Below are positions 17,728-25,900 of a DNA stretch of 64,000 nt, in pieces (positions within the stretch are counted from its first letter, which is position 1; each line of letters begins with the position of its first letter). A program made the position numbers and the translations under genes. Origin of the DNA: a bacterium (lineage in GTDB: Bacteria; Fidelibacterota; Marinisomatia; Marinisomatales; JAHJCW01); contig JANQGY010000019.1 in assembly GCA_028282845.1 (NCBI GenBank), forward strand, positions 1 through 64,000. Direction: 5' to 3'. The notes under the pieces were generated by a model. It was given only the letters and a program-made list of their open reading frames with translations, was not told where the DNA came from and made no database searches.

Positions 17728-18357
17728 ATGACTCAAGAAAAAAAATATCCTGTCACATTGGATATAGATTATTCTGATAAATCCGATAGACTTACAGCGG
17801 CTTTCAGATTAATATTAATTATTCCAATTTTTATAATTCTGCTTCTAATTTCAGGTGGCACCTCTGCTGATCATGAATCCAATGATGCCGTTAATTGGGG
17901 CGTAGCCTCAGGTGGTATCTTGGTAATACCTACATTACTGATGATTTTGTTTCGGCAAAAATATCCCAAGTGGTGGTTCAATTTTAATGTTGAATTAACC
18001 AAGTTTGCTACGCGTGTTGGTGCATATCTTTTGCTGCTGCGCGATGAATATCCGTCAACAGATGAAGAACAAGCTGTGCATTTAAATATCCCCTATCCTA
18101 ATGTAGAAAAAGATTTGGTTAATTGGATGCCCTTAGTCAAGTGGTTATTAGCGATCCCCCACGTTATCGTTTTATGTTTCTTGTGGATCGGTGCGATCGT
18201 TGCGGTAATTATCGCATGGTTTGCGATACTCTTCACCGGAACGCATCCGCAGGGAATTCATGAATATATTGTTGGCGTAATGCGTTGGAGTTTACGCGTG
18301 GAAGCTTACGCAATATTGCTCACAACCGATGAATACCCACCATTTAGTTTAAAATAA
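17728..18357 (+). CDS. DUF4389 membrane protein
   Basis: A 209-residue membrane protein with the DUF4389 pattern: YPVTLDIDYSDKSDRLTAAFRLILIIP near the start, then membrane segments near 27-45, 57-74 and 130-160. It ends in IVGVMRWSLRVEAYAILLTTDEYPPFSL. Many members carry two such blocks; here they appear once, around RVGAYLLLLRDEYP and RVEAYAILLTTDEYP. Function is unknown. AAGGAGG lies directly upstream of the ATG. Confidence 0.85.
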   Translation: MTQEKKYPVTLDIDYSDKSDRLTAAFRLILIIPIFIILLLISGGTSADHESNDAVNWGVASGGILVIPTLLMILFRQKYPKWWFNFNVELTKFATRVGAYLLLLRDEYPSTDEEQAVHLNIPYPNVEKDLVNWMPLVKWLLAIPHVIVLCFLWIGAIVAVIIAWFAILFTGTHPQGIHEYIVGVMRWSLRVEAYAILLTTDEYPPFSLK

Positions 18358-18370
18358 AAAGAGGTAACAA

Positions 18371-18706
18371 TTGACATTTTTATATCTTAATTCAAATACG
18401 ATGGGTAGCGGTGAGCCGGAACTTGGTAAGAAACTATTAAAAGCATTTTTGAAGAAATTGGCTGAATCGGATCACAAAATAGATTTCATCGGATGTGTTA
18501 ACTCCGGTATTCAGTTAACTATCGAAGGCAGCGAAGTATTTGATTCGCTTAAATTGCTTGAATCCAAGGGTGCTAAAATTGCTACATGCGGGACCTGCTT
18601 GGACTACCATGAGGTACGTGATGATCTATTAATTGGCAGTGTTGGAAATATGGAAGATACCGTAAACATCATGCTGACTGCTGATAAAGTAATAAAACCA
18701 TGTTAG
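18371..18706 (+). CDS. YedF-like selenium-metabolism/DsrE-fold protein
   Basis: 111 residues matching the C-terminal DsrE-like domain of YedF. It has NTMGSGEPELGKKLLKAFLKKL, FIGCVNSGIQLT, a CGTCLDY motif (Cys73, Cys76) and VGNMEDTVNIM. In bacteria that make selenoproteins, yedF is linked with selenium handling. The N-terminal TusA-like domain of longer members is missing. The start is a TTG with GAGGT upstream. It lies two genes before a selenoprotein, which supports the link. Confidence 0.8.
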   Translation: MTFLYLNSNTMGSGEPELGKKLLKAFLKKLAESDHKIDFIGCVNSGIQLTIEGSEVFDSLKLLESKGAKIATCGTCLDYHEVRDDLLIGSVGNMEDTVNIMLTADKVIKPC

Positions 18707-18790
18707 ATATTTAAATTGCTATATAGCGTTGTTTTATCTAATTTATAGAGATACGCTTAATAACTAACATAAAATCAAGGAGTGATTAAT

Positions 18791-19477
18791 ATGAAAAAGA
18801 CAATGTTACTGTTTGTTATATTAGCAATAATGCTCTCGGGCAGTTTATTTGCTGAAGGGCTTGGATTTGGTGCTAAAGCCGGTATGAATATGGCTAAATT
18901 CTCCGGTGATGATGCTGAATTATTTTGGGAGGGAATAATTGATTCTGATCCGGGTTTCATATTCGGTCCGACATTAGGCGGATTTGTTACATACCAACTC
19001 ACTGATGCATTATCGGCAAGAGCTGAACTATTATTTGCTCAAAAAGGTAGCAAATATAAAATAGATTATAGTGAGTCAGAAAGCGGTGTAACATTTTCAA
19101 TTGACGGTGATGTAAAAGTGAAAATGAATTGGTTAGAAATTCCAATGCTTGGTGTATATTCTTTAACCGATGCAATTAGCATTTTTGCCGGCCCCTATAT
19201 TGAATTGTATCTCAGTGGAAAAGCCAAAACCGATATAACTGCCAAATATTCATACGAAGGGGTATCAAATTCGGAATCTGAAGAGGACACTGAGGATATA
19301 GAAGGTGAAGATGTAAATTCACTTGGATTCGGATTGTTGTTTGGCGGCACATATTTATTAACAGAAAATATTGGACTTGAACCCCGATTAAGTATTGGAT
19401 TAACATCAATTGATGAAGATTATACTGTGAAGAACTTTGGAATTCAGTTATTTGTTAATTATTATTTGAAGAAGTAA
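18791..19477 (+). CDS. Small outer-membrane beta-barrel protein
   Basis: 228 residues with a cleavable signal (MKKTMLLFVILAIMLSGSLFA), then GLGFGAKAGMNMAKFSGDD and eight or so amphipathic strands with aromatic ends (LSARAELLFAQKG, YSLTDAISIFAGPYIELYL, IGLEPRLSIGL). It ends NFGIQLFVNYYLKK, as in OmpX/PorT-like small barrels. An acidic loop sits before the last strands. AAGGAG lies nine bases before the chosen ATG. A terminator follows. Confidence 0.75.
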   Translation: MKKTMLLFVILAIMLSGSLFAEGLGFGAKAGMNMAKFSGDDAELFWEGIIDSDPGFIFGPTLGGFVTYQLTDALSARAELLFAQKGSKYKIDYSESESGVTFSIDGDVKVKMNWLEIPMLGVYSLTDAISIFAGPYIELYLSGKAKTDITAKYSYEGVSNSESEEDTEDIEGEDVNSLGFGLLFGGTYLLTENIGLEPRLSIGLTSIDEDYTVKNFGIQLFVNYYLKK

Positions 19478-19495
19478 AAATCAGATCGAAATATT

Positions 19496-19526
19496 AAGCC
19501 CCATTTTATTTTGGGGGCTTTTTCTT
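19496..19526 (+). terminator. Rho-independent terminator
   Basis: AAGCCCC and GGGGCTT form a stem around an AT-rich loop, followed by TTTTTCTT. It terminates the barrel gene. Its T-run ends only a few bases before the selenoprotein start codon, so it could also act as a leader element for that gene. Confidence 0.85.
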
Positions 19527-19529
19527 AAC

Positions 19530-19970
19530 ATGAGCAAAGAATCAAAAAGAGCTGTACATTATTTCAATAATGGTTTCTGCTGAGCGGAAAGCGTTCTGCT
19601 TTCCGTGTCAGAGAGCAAAGGTATAAAATCCGACTTGATCCCTAAAATTGCTACCGGATTCTGCGGTGGCATGTCCCACACAGACGGAATTTGCGGAGCA
19701 ATATCCGGAGGTATAATTGCCATTGATATGGTCCATGGTCGGAGCAAACCTGATGATAATCGAGCTGACTCTGAAAGCAAAGTCCAAGAATTGATTTCAT
19801 CCTTCAAAAAGCAATTTGGCTCAACAAAGTGCTATGAACTCACTGACTGTGATCTTGGGACAGACGACGGTCAAGAGCAATACCATATCAATGAAGTATA
19901 TGAACTATGCGATAAGCTTGTTGATTTTACCACCAACAAAACTCTTGCATTAATAGAAAATGATAATTAG
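19530..19970 (+). CDS. Selenoprotein of the C_GCAxxG_C_C family (in-frame TGA = Sec18)
   Basis: Reading through the TGA at 19581-19583 gives 146 residues with the full family pattern: AVHYFNNGFC-U-AESV at the start, GFCGGM (43-48), CGAISG (55-60) and a distal KCYELTDC. In relatives the TGA position is a conserved cysteine (GFNCAQAV), so selenocysteine replaces a probable redox or metal ligand. A perfect hairpin follows the TGA at 19585-19605. Reading the TGA as a stop, with a start at GTG 19605, would delete the conserved N-terminus. No strong ribosome site is seen; the ATG lies four bases past a terminator. Function in the family is unclear but probably redox-related. A YedF-like gene lies nearby. 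Confidence 0.85.
19581..19610 (+). promoter_or_regulatory. Candidate bacterial SECIS hairpin
   Basis: Directly after the TGA, CGGAAAGC (19585-19592) pairs perfectly with GCTTTCCG (19598-19605) around the loop GTTCT. The TGA itself can pair with TCA at 19608-19610. The loop begins GU, as in known bacterial SECIS loops. The distance from TGA to loop is nine bases, shorter than in the E. coli fdhF element, so SelB recognition needs checking. Confidence 0.7.
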
Positions 19971-20779
19971 TGTTTCTCTCCTACTACGGTGATACTAAAA
20001 ATCCCAATATTACTATTTTTATAATTCGACAATTGCTGCTCATCCAAATACTGTTTTAGAATTTCATCGGGGATTGAAATAGTTTTTGATTGTTTGATTT
20101 CAACATTTCTAAATCCATTTTCTTTAATTATCCCAAGATACTCATCTTTTTGTAAAGCACCGGCGACACAACCGGCATACATTTCAGCAGATTTTTTCAA
20201 ATCAGCAGGCAAATCCCCAACTAAAACAATATCTGAAACACACAAATGGCCATCTTTTTTTAATATTCGATAAATCTCGGCAAAGGACTTGTTCTTATCC
20301 GGAACAAGATTTAAAACACAGTTGCTGATGACAACGTTAGTACTATTATCATCTATAGGTAAATCTTCAATTTCACCTAACTTGAAATCTACATTTTTAA
20401 TATTTAATTTACTTTTGTTCTCATTAGCAAGTTCAATCATTTCATCGGTCATATCTATTCCGATTACCTGACCGCTATCACCTACTAATTTGCTTGCAAC
20501 AAAAACATCATTTCCGGCACCGGCTCCCAAATCAACAACGGTATCACCCTTGTTGATGTTCGCAAATTCAGTTGGCAAGCCACAGCCTAAGCCCAAGTCG
20601 GCATCTTTTTCATATCCTTCAAGGTTACTATAATCATCAGCTACTACTGTATAATCAACTATTTTTTTGTTAGGGCCGCAACCACAGCCACAACCGGTTT
20701 GTTCAGTTTTGGACTGTTCTGCAATAGCGCCATATTTTTCTTTTACTACATCTTTAATGCTTGTTTGATTTTGCATCAT
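19967..20779 (-). CDS. arsM: Arsenite methyltransferase
   Basis: S-adenosylmethionine-dependent methyltransferase that methylates As(III). The Rossmann core is clear: VVDLGAGAGNDVFVASKLVG, then VIGIDMTDEMI. The expected arsenic-binding cysteines are visible in LGLGCGLPT, ISNCVLNLVP and YAGCVAGAL. A Cys-Gly run (GCGCGCGP) near residue 30 adds more thiols. Two adjacent ATGs are possible starts; the second (20776) has the better spacing to AAGGAG. It follows arsR closely and shares its promoter. The stop overlaps the convergent selenoprotein stop. Confidence 0.9.
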   Translation of the reverse strand: MMQNQTSIKDVVKEKYGAIAEQSKTEQTGCGCGCGPNKKIVDYTVVADDYSNLEGYEKDADLGLGCGLPTEFANINKGDTVVDLGAGAGNDVFVASKLVGDSGQVIGIDMTDEMIELANENKSKLNIKNVDFKLGEIEDLPIDDNSTNVVISNCVLNLVPDKNKSFAEIYRILKKDGHLCVSDIVLVGDLPADLKKSAEMYAGCVAGALQKDEYLGIIKENGFRNVEIKQSKTISIPDEILKQYLDEQQLSNYKNSNIGIFSITVVGEKH

Positions 20780-20787
20780 CTCTCCTT

Positions 20788-21105
20788 CTAACAATTACAT
20801 ATTTTTGATAATAATTTTTCTAATTCTTTATTGAATGTTTTCATTTTTTCTTCGTCTATACAATAACAAATCGAAGGACCATCAACCCTTCCTTTGATCA
20901 AACCGGCTTCTTTCAGCGCTTTTAAATGTTGCGATACCGTTGATTGCGAAAGGGGCAATTCATCAACAATATCCCCGCAGATGCAGGTGTTCCTTAATGC
21001 TAAATGCTCTAATATTTGTATCCGCGCCGGATGGGCGATAGCTTTAGCGAATTGTGCCAATTCGATATAATCCTTGTCAAATTCATTTGCTTTTGAAAAT
21101 GCCAT
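20788..21105 (-). CDS. arsR: ArsR-family metalloregulator
   Basis: A 105-residue winged-helix repressor. The metal site motif is CICGD (Cys41, Cys43), the recognition helix [18 protein letters not shown] and the wing [18 protein letters not shown]. Extra cysteines are present at ICYC and at the C-terminus (KICNC). It probably represses itself and arsM through the palindrome at 21116-21138 and is released by arsenite or a related metalloid. arsM begins within about ten bases of its stop. Confidence 0.92.
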   Translation of the reverse strand: MAFSKANEFDKDYIELAQFAKAIAHPARIQILEHLALRNTCICGDIVDELPLSQSTVSQHLKALKEAGLIKGRVDGPSICYCIDEEKMKTFNKELEKLLSKICNC

Positions 21106-21115
21106 ATATTATTCC

Positions 21116-21138
21116 ATCGTATATCGTAAATATACGAT
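21116..21138. promoter_or_regulatory. ArsR operator palindrome
   Basis: ATCGTATAT, spacer CGTAA, ATATACGAT: a perfect nine-base inverted repeat 11 bases upstream of the arsR start. It has the ATCG/CGAT ends usual for ArsR-family operators. Confidence 0.8.
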
Positions 21139-21176
21139 TAGTATAATGCAGAATCAAACAATAATTATCACCATTT

Positions 21177-23516
21177 TTATTTTATATCAAGCTGCAGCGA
21201 AATATTATAGTTCCGCGTTGCTCCCGGCCAATAATATCCACCATAATATTCATAACCATAAGTGGCATATAGTGTGTCGAACAAATTATTAATTCGGGCG
21301 GTAATCTTGACCTGATTGAATTTGATCCAGCCATTTAGATTAACCAAGAAATACGGATCTATGACAAGATCAGATGTATTATTCTTATCAATAAATTGTT
21401 TACCGACATATTTGCCATATACAAATATTCCATAATTTTTATTCGATTCATAATCAACCGTTATGTTAGCTAATTTATTCGGGACATTTGTTAAAGTTTT
21501 ACCATCGTATTCTCCACTGATGAATTTATTTCTGCTCCAAGCTCCATTAACTCTAACAGACAAATTATCGGTTACCTTCACTCCCCCTTCTATTTCAATT
21601 CCTTCATGCCGCGTTTTATCGGCAGATTCAACATCGAATTCACCTTCGGCAAAATCATAAATATCAGAAAGTATCTCATTGAAATAATCTATTCTGTAAC
21701 CGTTAAGTTTAAGATATAGAGCATTTAATGATATATTCAAGCCAAACTCTGTATCTTTGATCTTCTCAGCCGCAGCTTCCTTTGGTTCCGACCAAACATC
21801 ATCAGCTTCAATAATTTGCGCATCGGACGGTTCTTTTTGGGCTATTCCATAATTCCCAAAGAAGGCGATATTATCATTTAGCTCGTAGGTAAAACCGAAC
21901 CGTGGATTGATGAATTCCCAATCAGCCTTGAGATTATGTCCGGCAGCATGTCCGATTTTTTTCTGATCTAATTCCCAATCATGCTTTTGTAATTGAATAT
22001 CGCCGACCAAATGTAATCCGAACGGAAATGAGTATAAAAGATGACCAAAGGCTGACAACGTGAACTTATTTCCTGTATATTCATAATAGCGATATTTGTT
22101 CGGTAGTTTGGCACGCAACACCGGATCAAAAACATGAAATACTTCGCCAAAATGGTCTCCGCTATATACCCTTGATTCAAATCCAACATCCAATCGCAGA
22201 TTGCCCGGATTATATGTCAGAGTAGGTACAATACCATAGTAATTGTTTTGGATCCATTTTCTACGGGTGAAATCGACTGTTAAATCTTGTTCTTCCTCAT
22301 CGGTATATTCATTTCCAACATCCAAATTATATGAATAATAATCCTGACCGAATTTTTCTACTTCATAGAATCCTGATCCTTTAACCAAATAAGCAACATT
22401 GCGTAGTATAACTTTTTGCGACAAAACATACCTTGTGTTCAATGAATATATCTGTTGTAAAAAATCATCGGTAAATGGTATGGTCCAATCCATTTTTCCG
22501 GTTCGCAAACTGCGATCATTCAGCATTTCCTGACTGATCCCATCCCATTGCAAAACGCTAATTTCTTTACCTATCAAAACCCTGAATTGATTATTCAGAT
22601 TAGCTTTGTTGTGCTCAAGTCCGAAACTAAAGGCTGTCTGTTCCGATTCCGAATCATCCCGATAACCGTCAGAATTTATTGATGATAAACGTGCTGTCAG
22701 GCTCAAACTCTTAAATCGTTCACCGGAATAATATTTTATACTTCCTTTTCTAGTATTATATGATCCAACCGAACCGGTAAAAGTCAGTTTTTCGATCGGA
22801 GAGGAAATCTTGGTCTGTACGTTTATTGATCCGCCAAAGGCCGATGAACCGTACAAACTGTTCCCGATTCCCCGTTGTATTTCCACATTGTCAGCATCAG
22901 CCAGAATATCGCCATGATCTACCCAATATACTTGATGACTTTCATTATCGTTTAAGGGAATGTTATCAAGCATTACCGATATCCGGCTTTGATCAAAACC
23001 ACGAATCGAAACGTAGGAATAGCCGGTTCCGTTTCCTGATTCGCTATAAGCATGAATACCGGCTTCGGTGCTCAGGATCATAGGAACATCTTCAACCACA
23101 TATTGATTATTGATTTCTTCAACATTAAGGTTCGAGTAGGCTACCGGTGTAATACCGGTTATTATTTTATTAGCCGTGACTTCAATTGGGGCAGATTGTA
23201 GGGCTTCTCTTTCTAAATAAATGTTGAGCTCATTTTCTGTAAAGTCAAGCTTTTCAGTTTTATAGCCTATTACTACAACTTGGATGTCTCTCGGAGTATC
23301 AGTTAGTATTTTGAATGATCCAAATTCATCTGAATACGTACCATTATTACCTACAATAATGTTGGCACCTTGGATTGGCTTCCCACTTACCTTATCATAT
23401 ACATGACCTTTAATTATAATAGTTTCACCGAACAGTAAACTGAACAGTATAATATTAAGGATTGTGAATCTGAAATATTTTCTGAACGAAAATATTCGTA
23501 TGAATGTATCTAACAT
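21177..23516 (-). CDS. TonB-dependent receptor, probably for thiamine or a precursor
   Basis: 779 residues in the mature frame. The order is signal and membrane-like leader, a carboxypeptidase-like domain (GHVYDKVSGKPIQGANIIVGNNGTYSD), a plug (EDVPMILSTEAGIHAYSESGNGTGYSYVSIRGFDQSRISVMLDNIPLN...) and a beta-barrel ending LQLDIK. The substrate is inferred from the TPP riboswitch directly upstream, which ties expression to thiamine status. The ATG follows AGGGAG, which is also the 3' end of the riboswitch; a longer frame would run through it and is rejected. It could import thiamine or pyrimidine/thiazole precursors. Confidence 0.88.
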   Translation of the reverse strand: MLDTFIRIFSFRKYFRFTILNIILFSLLFGETIIIKGHVYDKVSGKPIQGANIIVGNNGTYSDEFGSFKILTDTPRDIQVVVIGYKTEKLDFTENELNIYLEREALQSAPIEVTANKIITGITPVAYSNLNVEEINNQYVVEDVPMILSTEAGIHAYSESGNGTGYSYVSIRGFDQSRISVMLDNIPLNDNESHQVYWVDHGDILADADNVEIQRGIGNSLYGSSAFGGSINVQTKISSPIEKLTFTGSVGSYNTRKGSIKYYSGERFKSLSLTARLSSINSDGYRDDSESEQTAFSFGLEHNKANLNNQFRVLIGKEISVLQWDGISQEMLNDRSLRTGKMDWTIPFTDDFLQQIYSLNTRYVLSQKVILRNVAYLVKGSGFYEVEKFGQDYYSYNLDVGNEYTDEEEQDLTVDFTRRKWIQNNYYGIVPTLTYNPGNLRLDVGFESRVYSGDHFGEVFHVFDPVLRAKLPNKYRYYEYTGNKFTLSAFGHLLYSFPFGLHLVGDIQLQKHDWELDQKKIGHAAGHNLKADWEFINPRFGFTYELNDNIAFFGNYGIAQKEPSDAQIIEADDVWSEPKEAAAEKIKDTEFGLNISLNALYLKLNGYRIDYFNEILSDIYDFAEGEFDVESADKTRHEGIEIEGGVKVTDNLSVRVNGAWSRNKFISGEYDGKTLTNVPNKLANITVDYESNKNYGIFVYGKYVGKQFIDKNNTSDLVIDPYFLVNLNGWIKFNQVKITARINNLFDTLYATYGYEYYGGYYWPGATRNYNISLQLDIK

Positions 23517-23520
23517 ATTA

Positions 23521-23602
23521 TCTCCCTTCGTTGGCATTATCCATATCAGGTTCAAAGGGTTTGTTCTCAGCCGTCCAAACTTCATTTTAGACAGCACCCC
23601 AT
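23521..23602 (-). promoter_or_regulatory. TPP riboswitch (THI element)
   Basis: On the minus strand the order is GGGGTGCT, GGCTGAGA, ACCCTTTGAACCTGAT, GGATAATGCCAACG, then AAGGGAGA. These are the conserved segments of the thiamine pyrophosphate aptamer. The last segment doubles as the ribosome site of the receptor gene. Regulation is therefore probably translational: TPP binding hides the site. Confidence 0.95.
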
Positions 23603-23645
23603 GATATATTGAATTTAAAAACTAAATAATTAAATTCAAATATTG

Positions 23646-23735
23646 CGGAGAGGGAGGGATTCGAACCCTCGGTCCCGTTTAAGCGGAACACTCACTTAGC
23701 AGGCGAGCGCCTTAAGCCAGCTCGGCCACCTCTCC
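23646..23735 (-). tRNA. tRNA-Ser(GCT)
   Basis: On the minus strand, acceptor GGAGAGG pairs with CCTCTCC. The anticodon loop is CTGCTAA with anticodon GCT. A long variable arm (GTGTTCCGCTTAAACGGGACC) marks a class II tRNA, and the T-loop TTCGAAT is present. The CCA end is not encoded. It would read AGC/AGT codons. Confidence 0.95.
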
Positions 23736-23805
23736 AAATAATTATCTATAAAAATCTAAGGCGCAAAATTACTTCTCAAAAATAGGAAGTCCAAAAAATA
23801 TGTAT

Positions 23806-24900
23806 TTAGTTTCTAACAAATTGTTTTCCGCCAATTTGCACAATGGCGCCTTTCAATTCTAAGGACAATAAAATATTCAATAATTGCGTAACACTTTTCT
23901 CTGATACTTCCCTTAATGAATCAATGTGGATCGGCTCATTCGATAGCAACTTGTAAACTTCCCGTTCTTCATCGGATAATTCCAAATTGATTGATTCTTG
24001 CTTCACAGCTATCGGAGTAAACAATCTACTTTTAATATTTTCAATAACATCTTTACCATTTTTAACGGGAATGGCGCCATTGCGGATCAAGCGGTTACAA
24101 CCTAAACTTTGCTTGTCATCAATTCTGCCCGGAACGGCAAAGACTTCCCGATTCTGATCAATCGCATTTAAGGCGGTCAGAATCGCACCGCTTTTGTTTC
24201 CGGCTTCCACAACAATCGTTGCATGACTTATACCGCTTATAATGCGATTCCTTCTCGGAAAGTTTCCTGCTTCCGGTTTAACACCAATTGGAAATTCGCT
24301 GATAATGGTACCCTTAGCTAAAATTCTTTCCGCCAATTTCTTATTTTCAGATGGATAAATTTTATCTATCCCGCAACCTAATACTGCAATTGTTCTATTA
24401 TTACTTTGTACGGTTGCAGCATGAGCTACGGTATCAATGCCATGAGCCAAACCGCTAACAATAACCATATTGTTATTTGATAGCTTAGTAGCCAATTCCT
24501 TTGTTACACGTTTACCGTATTGTGTGGCGGAACGAGTTCCTACAATCGCTATGGCGTCTTCCTGCTTTGCAAGAGCATTTCCTTTAGTATATAATAATAC
24601 AGGCGGATCATAAATCTTTTTAAGTAATGTTGGATATTCTTCGCTCCAAAAAGCTATTATTTCAATACCTGAAGATAGTGTATTATCAACAATGCGTTTA
24701 CCATAATCAAAATCTGTGTAAGCTTTAATTGCCTTTGCTGATTTCTGATCAATTCCTTCTGCCGAACAAAGTTCTTTTTCGAACATATTGAACAGATTAT
24801 CAGAATTGCCGAATTTTGACAATAGTGATAATACTTTTTGCGGTCCTATTTTAGGAACATTAAGCAGATTTACGATTTGTATCAGTCGGTTATGATCCAT
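23806..24900 (-). CDS. dprA: DNA-processing protein A
   Basis: 364 residues. The order is an N-terminal helix-hairpin-helix-like region (LLNVPKIGPQKVLSLLSKFG), a Rossmann-like DprA core (IVGTRSATQYGKRVTKELA, MVIVSGLAHGIDTVAH, AVLGCGIDKIYPSEN, EFPIGVKPEAGNFPRRNRII) and a C-terminal winged helix. It loads RecA onto incoming single-stranded DNA in competence and may have other roles. The ATG overlaps the end of obg; a TTG five codons earlier is a fair alternative because AAGGAAG lies just before it. Confidence 0.92.
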   Translation of the reverse strand: MDHNRLIQIVNLLNVPKIGPQKVLSLLSKFGNSDNLFNMFEKELCSAEGIDQKSAKAIKAYTDFDYGKRIVDNTLSSGIEIIAFWSEEYPTLLKKIYDPPVLLYTKGNALAKQEDAIAIVGTRSATQYGKRVTKELATKLSNNNMVIVSGLAHGIDTVAHAATVQSNNRTIAVLGCGIDKIYPSENKKLAERILAKGTIISEFPIGVKPEAGNFPRRNRIISGISHATIVVEAGNKSGAILTALNAIDQNREVFAVPGRIDDKQSLGCNRLIRNGAIPVKNGKDVIENIKSRLFTPIAVKQESINLELSDEEREVYKLLSNEPIHIDSLREVSEKSVTQLLNILLSLELKGAIVQIGGKQFVRN

Positions 24901-25867
24901 GTAATTTTTTATCAATCTTCCTTATCAATTCATCAATTCCTTTTCCGGTTACGGCCGATATATCCAGTATTTCATGGCTGATTACCTTCCACTTTTCCTC
25001 ATCAAAATCATTGGAGATCAAATCGCATTTAGTTCTGACAATTAAATAGGATTTCTCTTTCAAGGCAGGGTTGAAGGCAAGAACTTCTTTTCTGAGAATT
25101 TTTAATGTTTCAGCCGGTCCTTCTTCCTGCGAATCAATTAAGAACAATAGTAGTTTATTTCTCTCAATATGTTTTAGAAATTGATGCCCAAGCCCTTTCC
25201 CCTTGCTCGCACCTTCAATTATTCCGGGAATATCAGCCATCACAAATGAGCGGTAACTACCGACCTTGATGATGCCCAAATACGGTTGAATTGTAGTAAA
25301 CGGGTAATCGGCAATCTTCGGCTTGGCTGCTGTGATCCTTGACAGTAAAGTTGATTTACCTGCATTGGGCAATCCAACTAATCCGACATCAGCCAACACT
25401 TTCAATTCAAGGTTAAATATCCCCTTTTCGCCCGGTAATCCCGGTTGAGCCTTGCGCGGAGTCTGATTAGTAGCTGTTTTATAATGCACATTACCCCTAC
25501 CACCTATCCCGCCTTTACAGGCGATGAATTCTTGTCCGTCATTTATTAGATCAGCAATTAACTCGTCAGTTTCTGAATCTCTGATTATAGTTCCCGGCGG
25601 AACACGAATTATCTGATCTTTGCCATTTTTACCGGTTTTCTCACTTTTATCTCCGGCTTCCCCATCTTCAGCTTGGTAAATTCTATTATATCTCACATCT
25701 TGTAGCGTATATAGGTTTGCATCAACCAAAAATAGAATAGATCCGCCCCTGCCCCCGTCACCGCCATCCGGTCCACCTTTAGGAACGAATTTTTCTCGAC
25801 GGAATGAAACCCTGCCGGCACCTCCTTTTCCTGCAATACAGGTAACTTTGGTTTGATCAATGAACAT
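24890..25867 (-). CDS. obg: GTPase Obg
   Basis: A 325-residue ribosome-associated GTPase. The glycine-rich Obg fold (GKGGAGRVSFRREKFVPKGG) is followed by the G domain: GLPNAGKSTLL, DIPGIIEGASKGKG, TKCD in RTKCDLIS and ISAVTGKGI. The C-terminal OCT domain of longer homologues is absent, which is common. It functions in 50S assembly and stress control. Its end overlaps dprA. Confidence 0.95.
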   Translation of the reverse strand: MFIDQTKVTCIAGKGGAGRVSFRREKFVPKGGPDGGDGGRGGSILFLVDANLYTLQDVRYNRIYQAEDGEAGDKSEKTGKNGKDQIIRVPPGTIIRDSETDELIADLINDGQEFIACKGGIGGRGNVHYKTATNQTPRKAQPGLPGEKGIFNLELKVLADVGLVGLPNAGKSTLLSRITAAKPKIADYPFTTIQPYLGIIKVGSYRSFVMADIPGIIEGASKGKGLGHQFLKHIERNKLLLFLIDSQEEGPAETLKILRKEVLAFNPALKEKSYLIVRTKCDLISNDFDEEKWKVISHEILDISAVTGKGIDELIRKIDKKLHGS

Positions 25868-25900
25868 GTTATAGATGGCGTTTTAACGCCTAAATAATAT

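Noticed and set aside
19605-19970. Short protein starting at GTG after the TGA
   Set aside because: It would lack the conserved N-terminal motif and no ribosome site precedes the GTG; reading through TGA restores the family pattern.
21177-23597. Longer TonB receptor start at 23597
   Set aside because: It would translate the TPP riboswitch; the ATG at 23516 has a good ribosome site and signal region.
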